64,000 nucleotides of DNA from assembly GCF_023094245.1 (NCBI RefSeq), contig NZ_JALMEW010000004.1:1-64000 (forward strand), written 5' to 3'. This stretch comes from Halomonas getboli. Its GTDB lineage: Bacteria > Pseudomonadota > Gammaproteobacteria > Pseudomonadales > Halomonadaceae. Shown here piece by piece: positions 55,022 to 63,875 of the stretch. The notes beneath the pieces were generated by a model. That model worked only from the letters and a program-made list of their open reading frames with translations, was not told the origin of the DNA and did not search any database. How positions within the stretch are numbered: the first letter of the stretch is position 1; the number at the start of each line of letters is the position of its first letter. The position numbers and the translations under genes are program-made.

Positions 55022-55746
55022 GCGCGGGACTCCGCGAGCGTGAGGGTGGACGCGGCGCGGCCCGGCAGCAGCCAGTGGGCCAGCACGGCGCTGATCGTGG
55101 CGCACAGCATCAGCGTCCACAGGTCATGGGACAGGAAGTGCGCGCCGCGCAGCTGCTGGGCGACGCCGAAGGCGAGCCCCAGGCCCAGCCCGACGGCCAG
55201 CCCCCAGCCACGCCAGCGCGGGCGAACGGCCGCGAGGAAGGGATACAGCGCGATCCAGGCGTAGCCGGCGCTGGCATGGCCGGCGGGAAAGCAGGCGGTG
55301 TCGGGGAAATCGACGGGGCGCGTCTCGAACAGGCCGATGAACGGCGCCCAGCCGCCGTAGCGGGTCAGGTCCCAGGGGCACTCCATGGGGATCAGGTGCT
55401 TGAGGGTCGACACCGCCAGCGTCGAGCCGGCCACCGCCAGGAACAGGAACCACAGCGGGCGCCGCCAGGCACGCAGCGACGCCAGCCCATGGCTCAGCGC
55501 CAGCGACAGGATCACCACGCCGCCCATGGCCTGGCTGAGATTACGCCCGCCCTCGTGCAGCACGGCCTCGGTGATCACGTCGTGATGCAGCGACCACTCG
55601 CCGCCCTCGAGGCGATAGAAGAGATCGGCGAGGCGGAAGTCGAGCCCCAGCCGAGCGAAGGCCAGCATCAGCGCGGCGAAGCCCGCCCAGGCCAGCAGCA
55701 GGCGCGGCCAGAAGGAAGGAAGCGAAGAACGCAAGACAGGCGACAT
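55018..55746 (-). CDS. PAP2-family lipid phosphatase
   Basis: A 242-residue membrane phosphatase with about six hydrophobic segments. The PAP2 motifs are K and RYGG in LIPMECPWDLTRYGG, PAGHASAG, and RGAHFLSHD. It may act on lipid A phosphate or undecaprenyl pyrophosphate, preparing substrates for the linked EptA. It is the first gene of a two-gene operon with eptA, sharing ATGA. The start at 55746 is the first Met; no strong ribosome site. Confidence 0.9.
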   Translation of the reverse strand: MSPVLRSSLPSFWPRLLLAWAGFAALMLAFARLGLDFRLADLFYRLEGGEWSLHHDVITEAVLHEGGRNLSQAMGGVVILSLALSHGLASLRAWRRPLWFLFLAVAGSTLAVSTLKHLIPMECPWDLTRYGGWAPFIGLFETRPVDFPDTACFPAGHASAGYAWIALYPFLAAVRPRWRGWGLAVGLGLGLAFGVAQQLRGAHFLSHDLWTLMLCATISAVLAHWLLPGRAASTLTLAESRA

Positions 55747-55795
55747 GGCGGCCCCGAGGCAAGTGAGAAGACGCCACGTATCCTGCGCCTTCAGA

Positions 55796-55834
55796 CTTAC
55801 CCAGGACTTAATCCAGGCTTAACCCCGCCTTAAC
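55796..55834 (-). promoter_or_regulatory. Array of four PmrA-type half-sites upstream of PAP2-eptA
   Basis: Four direct hexamers CTTACC, CTTAAT, CTTAAC and CTTAAC are each separated by exactly five bases (55796, 55807, 55818, 55829). This equals the PmrA box pattern YTTAAK-N5-YTTAAK. The array begins about 50 bases upstream of the PAP2 start. The remaining gap to 55976 holds nothing else I recognise. Confidence 0.75.
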
Positions 55835-55975
55835 ATCGCCGTGAAGGGCGTCGCCGGGCGACGACTCCCGCCTGCGGCACCTTGTCGGCTACCATGGTCG
55901 GACCCGAGCAGGCCCGGACGAACGCCCGACTCGCGACGGCCCGGCCTATCCGCACACTCAGGAAGCGCCTCGACA

Positions 55976-57946
55976 ATGACGTCTGCCGATACCGCCCGCC
56001 CCGACCCCGCCGAGCTGCCGGACGTGCTCGCCGGCCCGATCCTGCGCCGCCTCGCCCCGGACCGCCTGCGGATCTGGCTGGTCGGCACCCGGCCGCTGTC
56101 CGGCAAGCTGCTGCTGCATCCCGAGGGCCACGGCCCACGCCGGCTGGCGCTGAACGAGCGCCGGGTGCGCCATCTGCCGCTGGGCCGCCACGCGGTGCTG
56201 CACCTGATCGACGTGGCACTGGAGACGCCGCTGCCCGTCGGCGTGGCCATCGACTACGACCTGCGCCTGGCGTCCCCCGACGGCGGCGACGAGACCGGCA
56301 TCGCCGACTGGGCCCCGCACCTGTTGCATGAAGGCGCCCGCCGCCCGCGCTTCGTGCTGGCCGGGAGCCACCGCCGGCTGCTGCACGGCTCCTGCCGGCG
56401 GCCCCACCACGACGGCCCCGATGCCCTGGTGCGCGCCGACGGCTGGCTCGCCGAGCGCCGCGACGACCCCGAGGCCTGGCCGGCCTGGCTGCTGATGACC
56501 GGCGATCAGATCTACGCCGACGACGTGGCCGGCCCCACCCTGGTGGCGATCCACGAGCTGATCCGCCGCCTGGGCCTGTTCGACGAGCCGCTCGAGGGCG
56601 CCACCGTGGCCGACAGCCAGGCCCTCTACGCCGCCGAGTCGACCTACTACCGCCGCGACGCCCTGCTGCCCGACGTGGAAAGCAGCGCCAACCTGCGCGA
56701 GCGCGTCTTCGCCGGCGCCCGCAAGCCGGTGTTCACCTCGGCCCACGCCCGCAACCACCTGATGACCTTCGCCGAGGTCATGGCCATGTACCTGCTGGTG
56801 TGGTCGCCGGTGCCCTGGCGGCTGGTGAGGGTCTACAAGCCCGGTCTCGGCGCGGACGACGCCGCGGCCTTCGACGACGAGGCCGCCATCCTCGAGCGCT
56901 TCGTCGACGGCCTGCCCGCCGCTGCCCGGCTGCTGGCCCACGTGCCGTCGCTGATGATCTTCGACGACCACGACGTCACCGACGACTGGAACCTCACCGC
57001 CGACTGGGAGGCCTGCGCCTACGGCCATCCCTTTTCGCGGCGCATCCTCGGCAACGCCCTGCTGGGCTACCTGCTGTGCCAGGGCTGGGGCAACGACCCC
57101 GATCGGCTGGCTGCGCCGATGGACGAGGCCGCCGCGCTGCTCGATGCCGCCCGGGCGGGCAACGGCTGGCTGCCCACCGAAACCCACGACGCCTGCCTGC
57201 ATCACCTGCAGCGCTTCGAGGGCTGGGAGTTCCAGATCCCGGGCACGCCTCGGCTGGTGGTGCTCGACACCCGCACTCGCCGCTGGCGCAGCGAACGCAG
57301 CCCGCGCCGGCCCTCGGGGCTGATGGACTGGGAGGCGCTGTCGGACTTCCAGCAGCAGCTGCTCGACGCGCCCTCGGCGATCATCGTCTCACCGGCGCCG
57401 ATGTTCGGCGTCAAGCTGATCGAGGGCATCCAGAAGCTGTTCACCCTGGCCGGCAAGCCGCTGCTGGTGGACGCCGAGAACTGGATGGCCCACCGCGGCG
57501 CGGCCAGCGTGATGCTCAACATCTTCCGCCACTCGCGCACCCCGGGGCACTACGTGATCCTCTCCGGCGACGTGCACTACTCCTTCGCCTACGACATCCG
57601 CCTGCGCCACCGGCGCGGCGGCCCGCGGCTGTGGCAGATCACCTCCAGCGGGCTCAAAAACGCCTTCCCCGACACCCTGCTGGACGCCTTCGACCGCGCC
57701 AACCGCTGGCTGTACGCGCCACGCTCGCCACTCAACTGGCTGACCCAGCGCCGGCCGATGCGCATCCGCCCCCGAGACCCCGACCGCGCCAAGGCCGGGG
57801 AGCGGCTGTGGAACGGCGCCGGCATCGGCCTGGTGGAGCTCGACGACCGGGGACGGCCCAGCGACATCCGCCAGCTCGACGCCCGAGGCTTCGACGTGGT
57901 CTTCCCGCCCCCACCGGCCGAGAAGGACTCGCCAGAGAAGGACTAG
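55976..57946 (+). CDS. PhoD-like alkaline phosphatase-family protein
   Basis: A 656-residue calcineurin-like metallophosphoesterase of the PhoD group. Metal-binding motifs in order: LLHGSCRR, MTGDQIYADDVAG, MIFDDHDVTDDWN and ILSGDVHYSFAYD. No export signal is seen at the N-terminus, unlike true PhoD. The ATG at 55976 follows AGGAAGC; an earlier frame to 55841 has none and would cross the PmrA-box array edge. The last bases CTAG are shared with the convergent PepSY gene. Function is unknown beyond phosphoesterase fold. Confidence 0.87.
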   Translation: MTSADTARPDPAELPDVLAGPILRRLAPDRLRIWLVGTRPLSGKLLLHPEGHGPRRLALNERRVRHLPLGRHAVLHLIDVALETPLPVGVAIDYDLRLASPDGGDETGIADWAPHLLHEGARRPRFVLAGSHRRLLHGSCRRPHHDGPDALVRADGWLAERRDDPEAWPAWLLMTGDQIYADDVAGPTLVAIHELIRRLGLFDEPLEGATVADSQALYAAESTYYRRDALLPDVESSANLRERVFAGARKPVFTSAHARNHLMTFAEVMAMYLLVWSPVPWRLVRVYKPGLGADDAAAFDDEAAILERFVDGLPAAARLLAHVPSLMIFDDHDVTDDWNLTADWEACAYGHPFSRRILGNALLGYLLCQGWGNDPDRLAAPMDEAAALLDAARAGNGWLPTETHDACLHHLQRFEGWEFQIPGTPRLVVLDTRTRRWRSERSPRRPSGLMDWEALSDFQQQLLDAPSAIIVSPAPMFGVKLIEGIQKLFTLAGKPLLVDAENWMAHRGAASVMLNIFRHSRTPGHYVILSGDVHYSFAYDIRLRHRRGGPRLWQITSSGLKNAFPDTLLDAFDRANRWLYAPRSPLNWLTQRRPMRIRPRDPDRAKAGERLWNGAGIGLVELDDRGRPSDIRQLDARGFDVVFPPPPAEKDSPEKD

Positions 57947-59316
57947 ACCGAGACCGCGCGCCGTGCTGCCCCACGGCGCCGCACCAAGGCATCCACCGCG
58001 GCCATCACGATCATCGAGGCGCCGACCAGCGGGAAGATCGCCCCGCCGATGGCCAGCAGCGCCAGCACGCCGCGCAGCCGGCGCGGGTCGGCCGGAACCG
58101 GCGGCACGCCGAGCTTCCCGGCCGGGCGGCGTTTCCACCACATCACCGCCGCCGACACGCACAGCAGCACTATGCCGGCGCAGGCCAGGGCCAGGATCAG
58201 CTTGTTGGCCAGGCCGTACTGCTGGCCCATGTGCACGTTGATGCCCCACTCCAGACCGCGTCCCAGCGGGCCGTAGTCGGCGTAGGTCATGTCGAGCAGC
58301 GCCTCGCCGCGGTACTGATCGAGGTGCACGACGCGCTGCTGGCTCAGGTCATCCGGGTAGGCGGAGCCGGTGTAAACGCCCGTGGGCCCGGCCGGCAGGT
58401 TGACCGCATAGCCCGGCGCCAGTCCCTTCTCATCGAAGATCGCCACCGCCCGGTCGAGGCCGATCGGCGCGGCCCCGCCGGTGTCGGCCGAGGCCTCGGA
58501 GGTCGGCAGCCGGGCCTGCTCCAACGACCAGGTCGTGGTCTCGCGCTCGGCCAGGCGCTCGTCGGACATCGGCACGTTGACCCGCACGCCGTCCGGATAG
58601 CCGAAGTTTTGGCCGTTGGCCAGCTCGTTCACCTTGCTGCCCCACAGCGTCGACCAGGGCATGCCGGTCACGGCCAGAAACAGGATGAAGCCGCCGACGA
58701 AGAGCCCGGTCACCGCGTGCAGGTCGCGCCAGAACACTCGCTTGCCCGGCTTGCCGCGCACCGACACCACGCCGCCGCGCCGGCCCCGCGGCCACCACAG
58801 GTAGGCGCCGGTCAGCACCAGCAGGATGGTCCAGCCGCCGACGATCTCGATGATCAGGCTGGCGCCGGTGCCGAACAGGCTGAGGCTGTGCAGGTGGCGC
58901 ACCCACCACATCACGGTGCCTCGGTAGGGCATCTGCCCGGTCACTTCGCCGTCATAGGGATCGACGAACACCGCCGTCCGACTGCCGCCCGGCTGCGTCA
59001 CGTCGACCTCGGCGGCCCGGGTCGCGTCGGCCGGCGGCACGTAGCGGAACGCCTCGCCGTCGACCGCGGCCAGCGCCGCGTCACGCTGCGCGGACGGGGC
59101 GACCGTGTCGGCCTGGCGGGCCTCGACCGTCATCAGGTCGGCGTGCCACCAGCGATCGATGTCGTCATGGAAGAGATAGAGGGCGCCGGTCAGCGCCAGT
59201 GAGATCAGAAACGGAAGGACGATCAGACCGGCATAGAAGTGCCAACGCCAGACGGCGCGGTAGATATCCTGCGCCCTATGGCGGAGGGGGGAGCTGCTTA
59301 TGGAGGAATGGCTCAT
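57943..59316 (-). CDS. PepSY-domain membrane protein
   Basis: A 457-residue membrane protein of the PepSY_TM family (PiuB-like), with four hydrophobic segments (LIVLPFLISLALTGALYLF; IEIVGGWTILLVLTGAYLWW; LFVGGFILFLAVTGMPWSTL; ILALACAGIVLLCVSAAVMWW). Conserved HFYAGL and HSLSLFG His positions suggest heme or electron transfer. The family often accompanies TonB receptors for iron or copper uptake, but none lies here. The ATG at 59316 has GCGAG upstream. A DUF2946 gene lies upstream in the same direction. Confidence 0.87.
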   Translation of the reverse strand: MSHSSISSSPLRHRAQDIYRAVWRWHFYAGLIVLPFLISLALTGALYLFHDDIDRWWHADLMTVEARQADTVAPSAQRDAALAAVDGEAFRYVPPADATRAAEVDVTQPGGSRTAVFVDPYDGEVTGQMPYRGTVMWWVRHLHSLSLFGTGASLIIEIVGGWTILLVLTGAYLWWPRGRRGGVVSVRGKPGKRVFWRDLHAVTGLFVGGFILFLAVTGMPWSTLWGSKVNELANGQNFGYPDGVRVNVPMSDERLAERETTTWSLEQARLPTSEASADTGGAAPIGLDRAVAIFDEKGLAPGYAVNLPAGPTGVYTGSAYPDDLSQQRVVHLDQYRGEALLDMTYADYGPLGRGLEWGINVHMGQQYGLANKLILALACAGIVLLCVSAAVMWWKRRPAGKLGVPPVPADPRRLRGVLALLAIGGAIFPLVGASMIVMAAVDALVRRRGAARRAVSV

Positions 59317-59411
59317 GGAAATCTCGCTCGGGGAATCATGACGACGCATGCCCTCGCCGCGCGTCCTGTCGACGTCGGCGAGCGAAGGCCATGCGATTCA
59401 CATCGGGGGGA

Positions 59412-59822
59412 TCACGAGCGATATCGGGGTGGCGCCCGGGTCGGCGCCTGGGGGAAGACCGCGGGCCCGCCGTGGGCCGCGCGGGTCGCCACCACCGGGG
59501 CGGTGATGGCATGGGACGGCACCGGGGCGACGCTCGGCAGCAGCGCCGAGAGCACCGGCATCTGCTGGAACAGCGTGCAGTAGCCGCAGGCCACCTGCCA
59601 GTGCAGGACCGCTGCGGCAGCGCCGTCGATGGAGGCCGGGGCCTCGGCCATCGACATCGCCGGCCCGAGGCGATGGCCGGCCAGATGCGCGCCACCGTGG
59701 TGGGCGTGTCCCGCCGCGCTCAGCTGACCGATCAGCGGCCCGGCCACCACCAGCCACATCGCCAGCAGCGCGAGGCGCGCGGGCGATCGAAAGCGACATG
59801 GCGTGGCGAGCTGGCGAATCAT
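59412..59822 (-). CDS. DUF2946-family protein
   Basis: A 136-residue protein with a hydrophobic N-terminal segment (LALLAMWLVVAGPLIGQL) likely serving as a signal, a His-rich stretch (GHAHHGGAHLAGH) and a CGYC motif, typical of DUF2946 proteins. These are commonly found near copper or TonB genes; metal binding is inferred from the His/Cys composition. It precedes the PepSY gene with a 95-base gap. Function is unknown. Confidence 0.78.
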   Translation of the reverse strand: MIRQLATPCRFRSPARLALLAMWLVVAGPLIGQLSAAGHAHHGGAHLAGHRLGPAMSMAEAPASIDGAAAAVLHWQVACGYCTLFQQMPVLSALLPSVAPVPSHAITAPVVATRAAHGGPAVFPQAPTRAPPRYRS

Positions 59823-59918
59823 GGCGGTGAGGCGATCATGGGCGGACGCCGCAGCATAGCGCAGCCGCCCGCGATACGGCAGCGGGCGGCACGCGACGGC
59901 TTGTCGCGGCGGACGGCA

Positions 59919-60359
59919 TCAGCCCTGCAGCACGTAGCGCAGGATCTCCACCACCTCGGCCGGCGTGGTCGCCCAGGCCATGGCGGCGGCATCCACTTCC
60001 TTGAGCGGATGCACGATCTCCTCGCCGTGCAGGGTCACGTAGGGCTTGCCCAGCGCCGCGCAGTAGCCGGCGTCGAAGGCCGCGTTCCACTGCTTGTACT
60101 TGTCGCCGAAGCGCACCACCACCATGTCGCTCTGCTCGATCAGGGTCTTGGTGCGAATGGCGTTGACCTTGGACGACTTGTGATCGCGCCAGTAGCCCTC
60201 GCTCGCCGGGCCCAGATGATCGCCGGCCGCATCGCTGGCGTCGTGGTCGGTGACCGGTGCGGTAAAGGCCACGTCCAGGCCGGCGGCCTCGGCGCCGCGC
60301 TGGATTTCCTGGCGCCAGTCGGTGTGGATCTCGCCGGACAGATAGACGGTGAAGCTCAT
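59919..60359 (-). CDS. YtoQ-family protein
   Basis: A 146-residue cytosolic protein recognised as YtoQ-like from VYLSGEIHTDWRQEI at the N-terminus and ADMVV-type SDMVVVRFGDKYKQWNAAFDAG. The fold is expected to be related to nucleoside 2-deoxyribosyltransferase-like proteins; activity is unknown. GAGGAG precedes the ATG at 60359 by 10 bases. It lies alone between a DUF2946 gene and the chaC gene. Confidence 0.88.
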   Translation of the reverse strand: MSFTVYLSGEIHTDWRQEIQRGAEAAGLDVAFTAPVTDHDASDAAGDHLGPASEGYWRDHKSSKVNAIRTKTLIEQSDMVVVRFGDKYKQWNAAFDAGYCAALGKPYVTLHGEEIVHPLKEVDAAAMAWATTPAEVVEILRYVLQG

Positions 60360-60542
60360 GATGTCGGTTCTCCTCATGGGCCGGCTCGCGCCGGTCTTGT
60401 CGGTAGGATCGTCAATCCTACGTCATCACGCTTTGTGCACAAGGCTACGATGAAATGAATACACGACCATGGCTTCGACAAGCCGTGCCTCACCACGCAT
60501 CATGGGGCGCCCACGACGGCAACGAAGGACGCGACAGGCCCC

Positions 60543-61115
60543 ATGGCGCTCGACACCACCGCGCTCAACCGGCGCATGACCCACTTCGACGACCACGATG
60601 ATCTGTGGCTGTTCGGCTACGGCTCGCTGATCTGGAAGGCCGACTTCCCCTTCCTCGAACGCCGACCGGCACGCATCCATGGCTGGGTGCGGCGCTTCTG
60701 GCAGGGCTCCCACGACCATCGCGGCACGCCCGAGTCCCCGGGCCGCGTCGCGACCCTGATCGCCGAGGAAGGCGCCACCTGCCTGGGCATGGCCTACCGC
60801 ATCACGCCGGAGACCCTGCGCCCGCTCGACGTGCGCGAGAAGAACGGCTATCTGCGCGAGCTCACGCCGCTGCACTTCGAGGACGGCACCACGGCCATGG
60901 GCCTGACCTACCTGGCCACCGCCGACAACGCGGCCTTCCTGGGCGAGGCCCCGCTCGACGACATGGCACGCCAGATCGCCGGGGCCGAGGGCCCGAGCGG
61001 TCCCAATCGCGACTACCTGCTGCACCTGGAGACGGCGCTGGCGGAACTGGGTGTGACCGAGGCCCACGTCAGCGAACTGGCGCGACGGGTGCGGGCGATC
61101 GCCACACCGGCCTGA
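60543..61115 (+). CDS. chaC: Gamma-glutamylcyclotransferase (ChaC family)
   Basis: A 190-residue ChaC-like enzyme. It cleaves glutathione to 5-oxoproline and Cys-Gly. The family motif is LFGYGSLIW near residue 23-31, and the catalytic Glu is in the VREKNGYLR region near residue 99. Length is close to that of other ChaC proteins. AAGGA lies about 14 bases before the ATG. It lies upstream of icd but is separated by 139 bases containing a possible -10 (TACAAT at 61154). Confidence 0.9.
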   Translation: MALDTTALNRRMTHFDDHDDLWLFGYGSLIWKADFPFLERRPARIHGWVRRFWQGSHDHRGTPESPGRVATLIAEEGATCLGMAYRITPETLRPLDVREKNGYLRELTPLHFEDGTTAMGLTYLATADNAAFLGEAPLDDMARQIAGAEGPSGPNRDYLLHLETALAELGVTEAHVSELARRVRAIATPA

Positions 61116-61254
61116 GCGACGCCGCCACCGTCCCGAGGGCCGGGCTTTGCGTGTACAATGACACCCTGATCGCATGGCAGCCGACGTCCTTCCGGCCACG
61201 ACGCCAAGGGACGCGAGGCTGGTGGATTCCACGAGCACGAATACGGGAAGAGTG

Positions 61255-62994
61255 ATGAGCGACAAGATCCAGGTGGCGGCCCCGCTGGTCATACTGCACG
61301 GCGATGAAATGGCCCAGGTGGCCTTCGAGAAGATCATCGAGACCTTCGTGACCCGGCCGCTGGCCATCGAGCTGGTCGAGATCGATCTGACCGCCGAGAA
61401 CCGGCTGGTCACCAACGGCCAGGCCGTGCTCGACGCCATCGACGCGCTCAACCGCCACAAGGTCGGGATCAAGAACGCCGGCATGACGGTCAACCGCGAA
61501 CAGCGCGATGCCCTGCTGGCCCAGCACCCCGAGCTCGACGCCGCCGCGCTCCACCCGCTGGCCACCAAGTCGCCCAACGGCGCCATCCGCAAGGGCATCG
61601 GCGGCAACATCACCCGCGAGGACATCGAGTTCCGCAACCTCCAGGTCGAGCGCCCGGCCTGGATCGGCCGCGACATCGAGGTCGAGACCATGGAGCACGG
61701 CGGCACCAAGGACAGCTACAACGCGCTGTCCTCGGCCACCGGCGTGGTCAAGCTGCTGTTCGTCGGCCAGAGCGGCGACCCGGTCGAACTGCACCGCCGC
61801 GAGGTCAGCAAGGGCGATCCCTGGCTGCTGGCCACCAACGACCTGGACGACGTCAAGGCCTGGGCCCACCGCTTCTTCCAGCGCGCCCTCGACGAGAAGC
61901 GCGATATCTACCTGGGCCTCAAGGACACCGTGATCGCCGGCTACGACGGCGTGATGCGCGCCGCCATCGAGGACATCTACCGCGAACACTATCAGGCCGA
62001 GGCCGAGGCGCTGGGGCTGGCCTATCACTACGAGCTGATCGACGCTCAGGCCGCGCGACTGGTCGCCAACCCGCCGGAGCGGGCGCTGTGGGGCGTGCCG
62101 GACAACAACACCGGGCGCAAGCTCTACAAGCTGGTCGAGCAGCTCAAGCGCCATGGCATTCCCGAGCGCAAGGCCCAGGTGTCGATCTCGCGGATGAGCG
62201 CCGGCGGCGGCGATCAGTACGGCAGCTTCAACGCTCCCGCCGCCGAGGACGGCATCCTCAAGGTGGTGGTCGACGGCGAGGAAAAGCACGCCCGCCACGT
62301 CAAGCAGGGCGACCCCATCCTGCTGATGTCCAACGATCGCGCCGCGATCAAGGACTGGGTGCTGCAGGTGTTCCGCGACGCCTCGCGCAAGGACAAGGAG
62401 GTCTACTTCGGCCTCAAGCGCGAGTACATGGACTACGACGAGGTGTTCAGCGACGTCATCACCGAGGCGCGGCGCGAGCTGGCCAAGGCCGACACCCCGC
62501 CGCCGTCGTTCATGATCATGCGGCCCTCCAGCCAGCTGATCAAGATGATCACCGACCCGCCCCGCAACGCCCTCTACCCGGCGCAGAACCTGGACGGCGA
62601 CATCTTCTCCGATATCTCCGCCGCGCTCGGCGGCAGCCTGGCCACCGCCAGCTCGATCATCGAGAGCAAGAACGGCACCATGCTGTTCGAGGCGCCCCAC
62701 GGCACCGCCCACGACCTCTACCTCAAGTACCTGGAGAGCGACGGCAAGGAGGCCTACTTCAACTCCTCGGCGCTGATCTACGCCGTGGGCAACGCCCTGG
62801 AGACCCTGGCCGAGCGCGAGGGCAACGCGCGGCTGGCCGACTACGCCACTCGCCTCAAGGCGGCGCTGATCGACACCATCGGCGACGGCATCGTCACCGG
62901 CGATCTCAAGGGCAAGACCACCGACCCGGCGAACGAGACCGTGGTCGACATGCACGGCTTCCTCGACGCCGTGGAAGCGCGCCTGAGCGTGTGA
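61255..62994 (+). CDS. icd: NADP-dependent isocitrate dehydrogenase, large form with internal duplication
   Basis: A 579-residue isocitrate dehydrogenase, longer than the usual ~410. The N-terminus ([16 protein letters not shown]) and substrate segment ([14 protein letters not shown]) are of the eukaryote-like type II. Residues ~149-284 contain [14 protein letters not shown], equal to the catalytic Lys region, and ELID; residues ~317-446 resemble them again ([12 protein letters not shown] against [17 protein letters not shown] against YLGLK). After the second copy come NLDGDIFSD, with the metal-binding Asp residues, and [10 protein letters not shown]. It converts isocitrate to 2-oxoglutarate. 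GGAAGAG precedes the ATG. Confidence 0.88.
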   Translation: MSDKIQVAAPLVILHGDEMAQVAFEKIIETFVTRPLAIELVEIDLTAENRLVTNGQAVLDAIDALNRHKVGIKNAGMTVNREQRDALLAQHPELDAAALHPLATKSPNGAIRKGIGGNITREDIEFRNLQVERPAWIGRDIEVETMEHGGTKDSYNALSSATGVVKLLFVGQSGDPVELHRREVSKGDPWLLATNDLDDVKAWAHRFFQRALDEKRDIYLGLKDTVIAGYDGVMRAAIEDIYREHYQAEAEALGLAYHYELIDAQAARLVANPPERALWGVPDNNTGRKLYKLVEQLKRHGIPERKAQVSISRMSAGGGDQYGSFNAPAAEDGILKVVVDGEEKHARHVKQGDPILLMSNDRAAIKDWVLQVFRDASRKDKEVYFGLKREYMDYDEVFSDVITEARRELAKADTPPPSFMIMRPSSQLIKMITDPPRNALYPAQNLDGDIFSDISAALGGSLATASSIIESKNGTMLFEAPHGTAHDLYLKYLESDGKEAYFNSSALIYAVGNALETLAEREGNARLADYATRLKAALIDTIGDGIVTGDLKGKTTDPANETVVDMHGFLDAVEARLSV

Positions 62995-63040
62995 CCGCCC
63001 TTCCCCGCATCATGCTGGCCTCCCCCGTTTCGGCGGCGTC

Positions 63041-63367
63041 ATGCTGACGCTGCCGATCTACCTCGCCGCCGCCCTGGCCGAGATCGCCGGCTGCTTCAGC
63101 GTCTGGGCCTGGTGGCGGCAGGGCGCCTCGGCGCTGTGGCTGCTGCCGGGGCTGGCCAGCCTGGCGCTGTTCGCCTGGCTGCTCAGCCTCTCCTCGGCCG
63201 ACGTCGCCGGCCGCGCCTATGCCGCCTACGGCGGCGTCTATATCGTCGCCTCGCTGGCCTGGCTGTGGGCGGTGGAGCATCGCCTGCCCGACCGCTGGGA
63301 TCTGCTCGGCGCCGCGCTGTGCCTGGCCGGCGCCGGGATCATCCTGCTGGCCCCGCGGGGCGGCTGA
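63041..63367 (+). CDS. ynfA: YnfA-family membrane protein (UPF0060)
   Basis: A 108-residue membrane protein with four hydrophobic segments: [59 protein letters not shown] and [17 protein letters not shown]. The AEIAGCF motif and [10 protein letters not shown] are family marks. It resembles small multidrug resistance proteins; a substrate is not assigned. The ATG lies 46 bases after icd. A palindromic terminator hairpin follows. Confidence 0.93.
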   Translation: MLTLPIYLAAALAEIAGCFSVWAWWRQGASALWLLPGLASLALFAWLLSLSSADVAGRAYAAYGGVYIVASLAWLWAVEHRLPDRWDLLGAALCLAGAGIILLAPRGG

Positions 63368-63373
63368 GCCTCC

Positions 63374-63395
63374 CTGTCGCCCCGCGGGGCGACAG
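63374..63395 (+). terminator. Palindromic terminator after ynfA
   Basis: CTGTCGCCCC-GC-GGGGCGACAG is a perfect palindrome 7 bases after the ynfA stop. The following gap to 63653 shows no gene. Confidence 0.65.
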
Positions 63396-63653
63396 CCACT
63401 CGACGTTTGTCGTAGAATCCTCCGGTTTTGCCGGTTTCCGGCTCGAAAGCCCAAGACGGGCGTTTTCTTGACGCCCATCACGGCATACAGCATGCGTTAT
63501 TGCCTACGATGTCTGAGGTGATGGCCTACGGTCGGCGACGGCCCTCACCTGCTGTCATCGCTCGGCTCGCTGCGTATCGTGCGTGGCGGACATCAGCATG
63601 ACCGCGGGATAGCGCCGCATGACCCATCGACCTCCACTACGACAGGCACGCTC

Positions 63654-63875
63654 ATGGATGCATCGCCACCCGGCTCGATCCTCTACTCTCCCGGCCCTCA
63701 CGACACCGACATCCTGCTGTGCGAGTGCGGCAACCTGGAAGTGATTCGCGGCGACGCCACCTGGCAGCGCTTCCAGCCGGATTTCGAGCGGGACGCCTGC
63801 CACTGCCTCGACTGCGATACCACCTTGCCCCTGAGCCGAAACGACGATCCCCGCCTGCATTTCCGCCATCCCTGA
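63654..63875 (+). CDS. Small cysteine-rich hypothetical protein
   Basis: A 73-residue reading frame. It has CxC near residue 23 (LLCECGN) and CxxxC-like CHCLDCD near 50, consistent with a zinc-binding knuckle. I do not recognise a family. The ATG at 63654 has CAGGCA upstream; an earlier in-frame start at 63579 has no ribosome site. It lies alone before the right edge, with no gene seen after it (63876-64000). Confidence 0.6.
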   Translation: MDASPPGSILYSPGPHDTDILLCECGNLEVIRGDATWQRFQPDFERDACHCLDCDTTLPLSRNDDPRLHFRHP

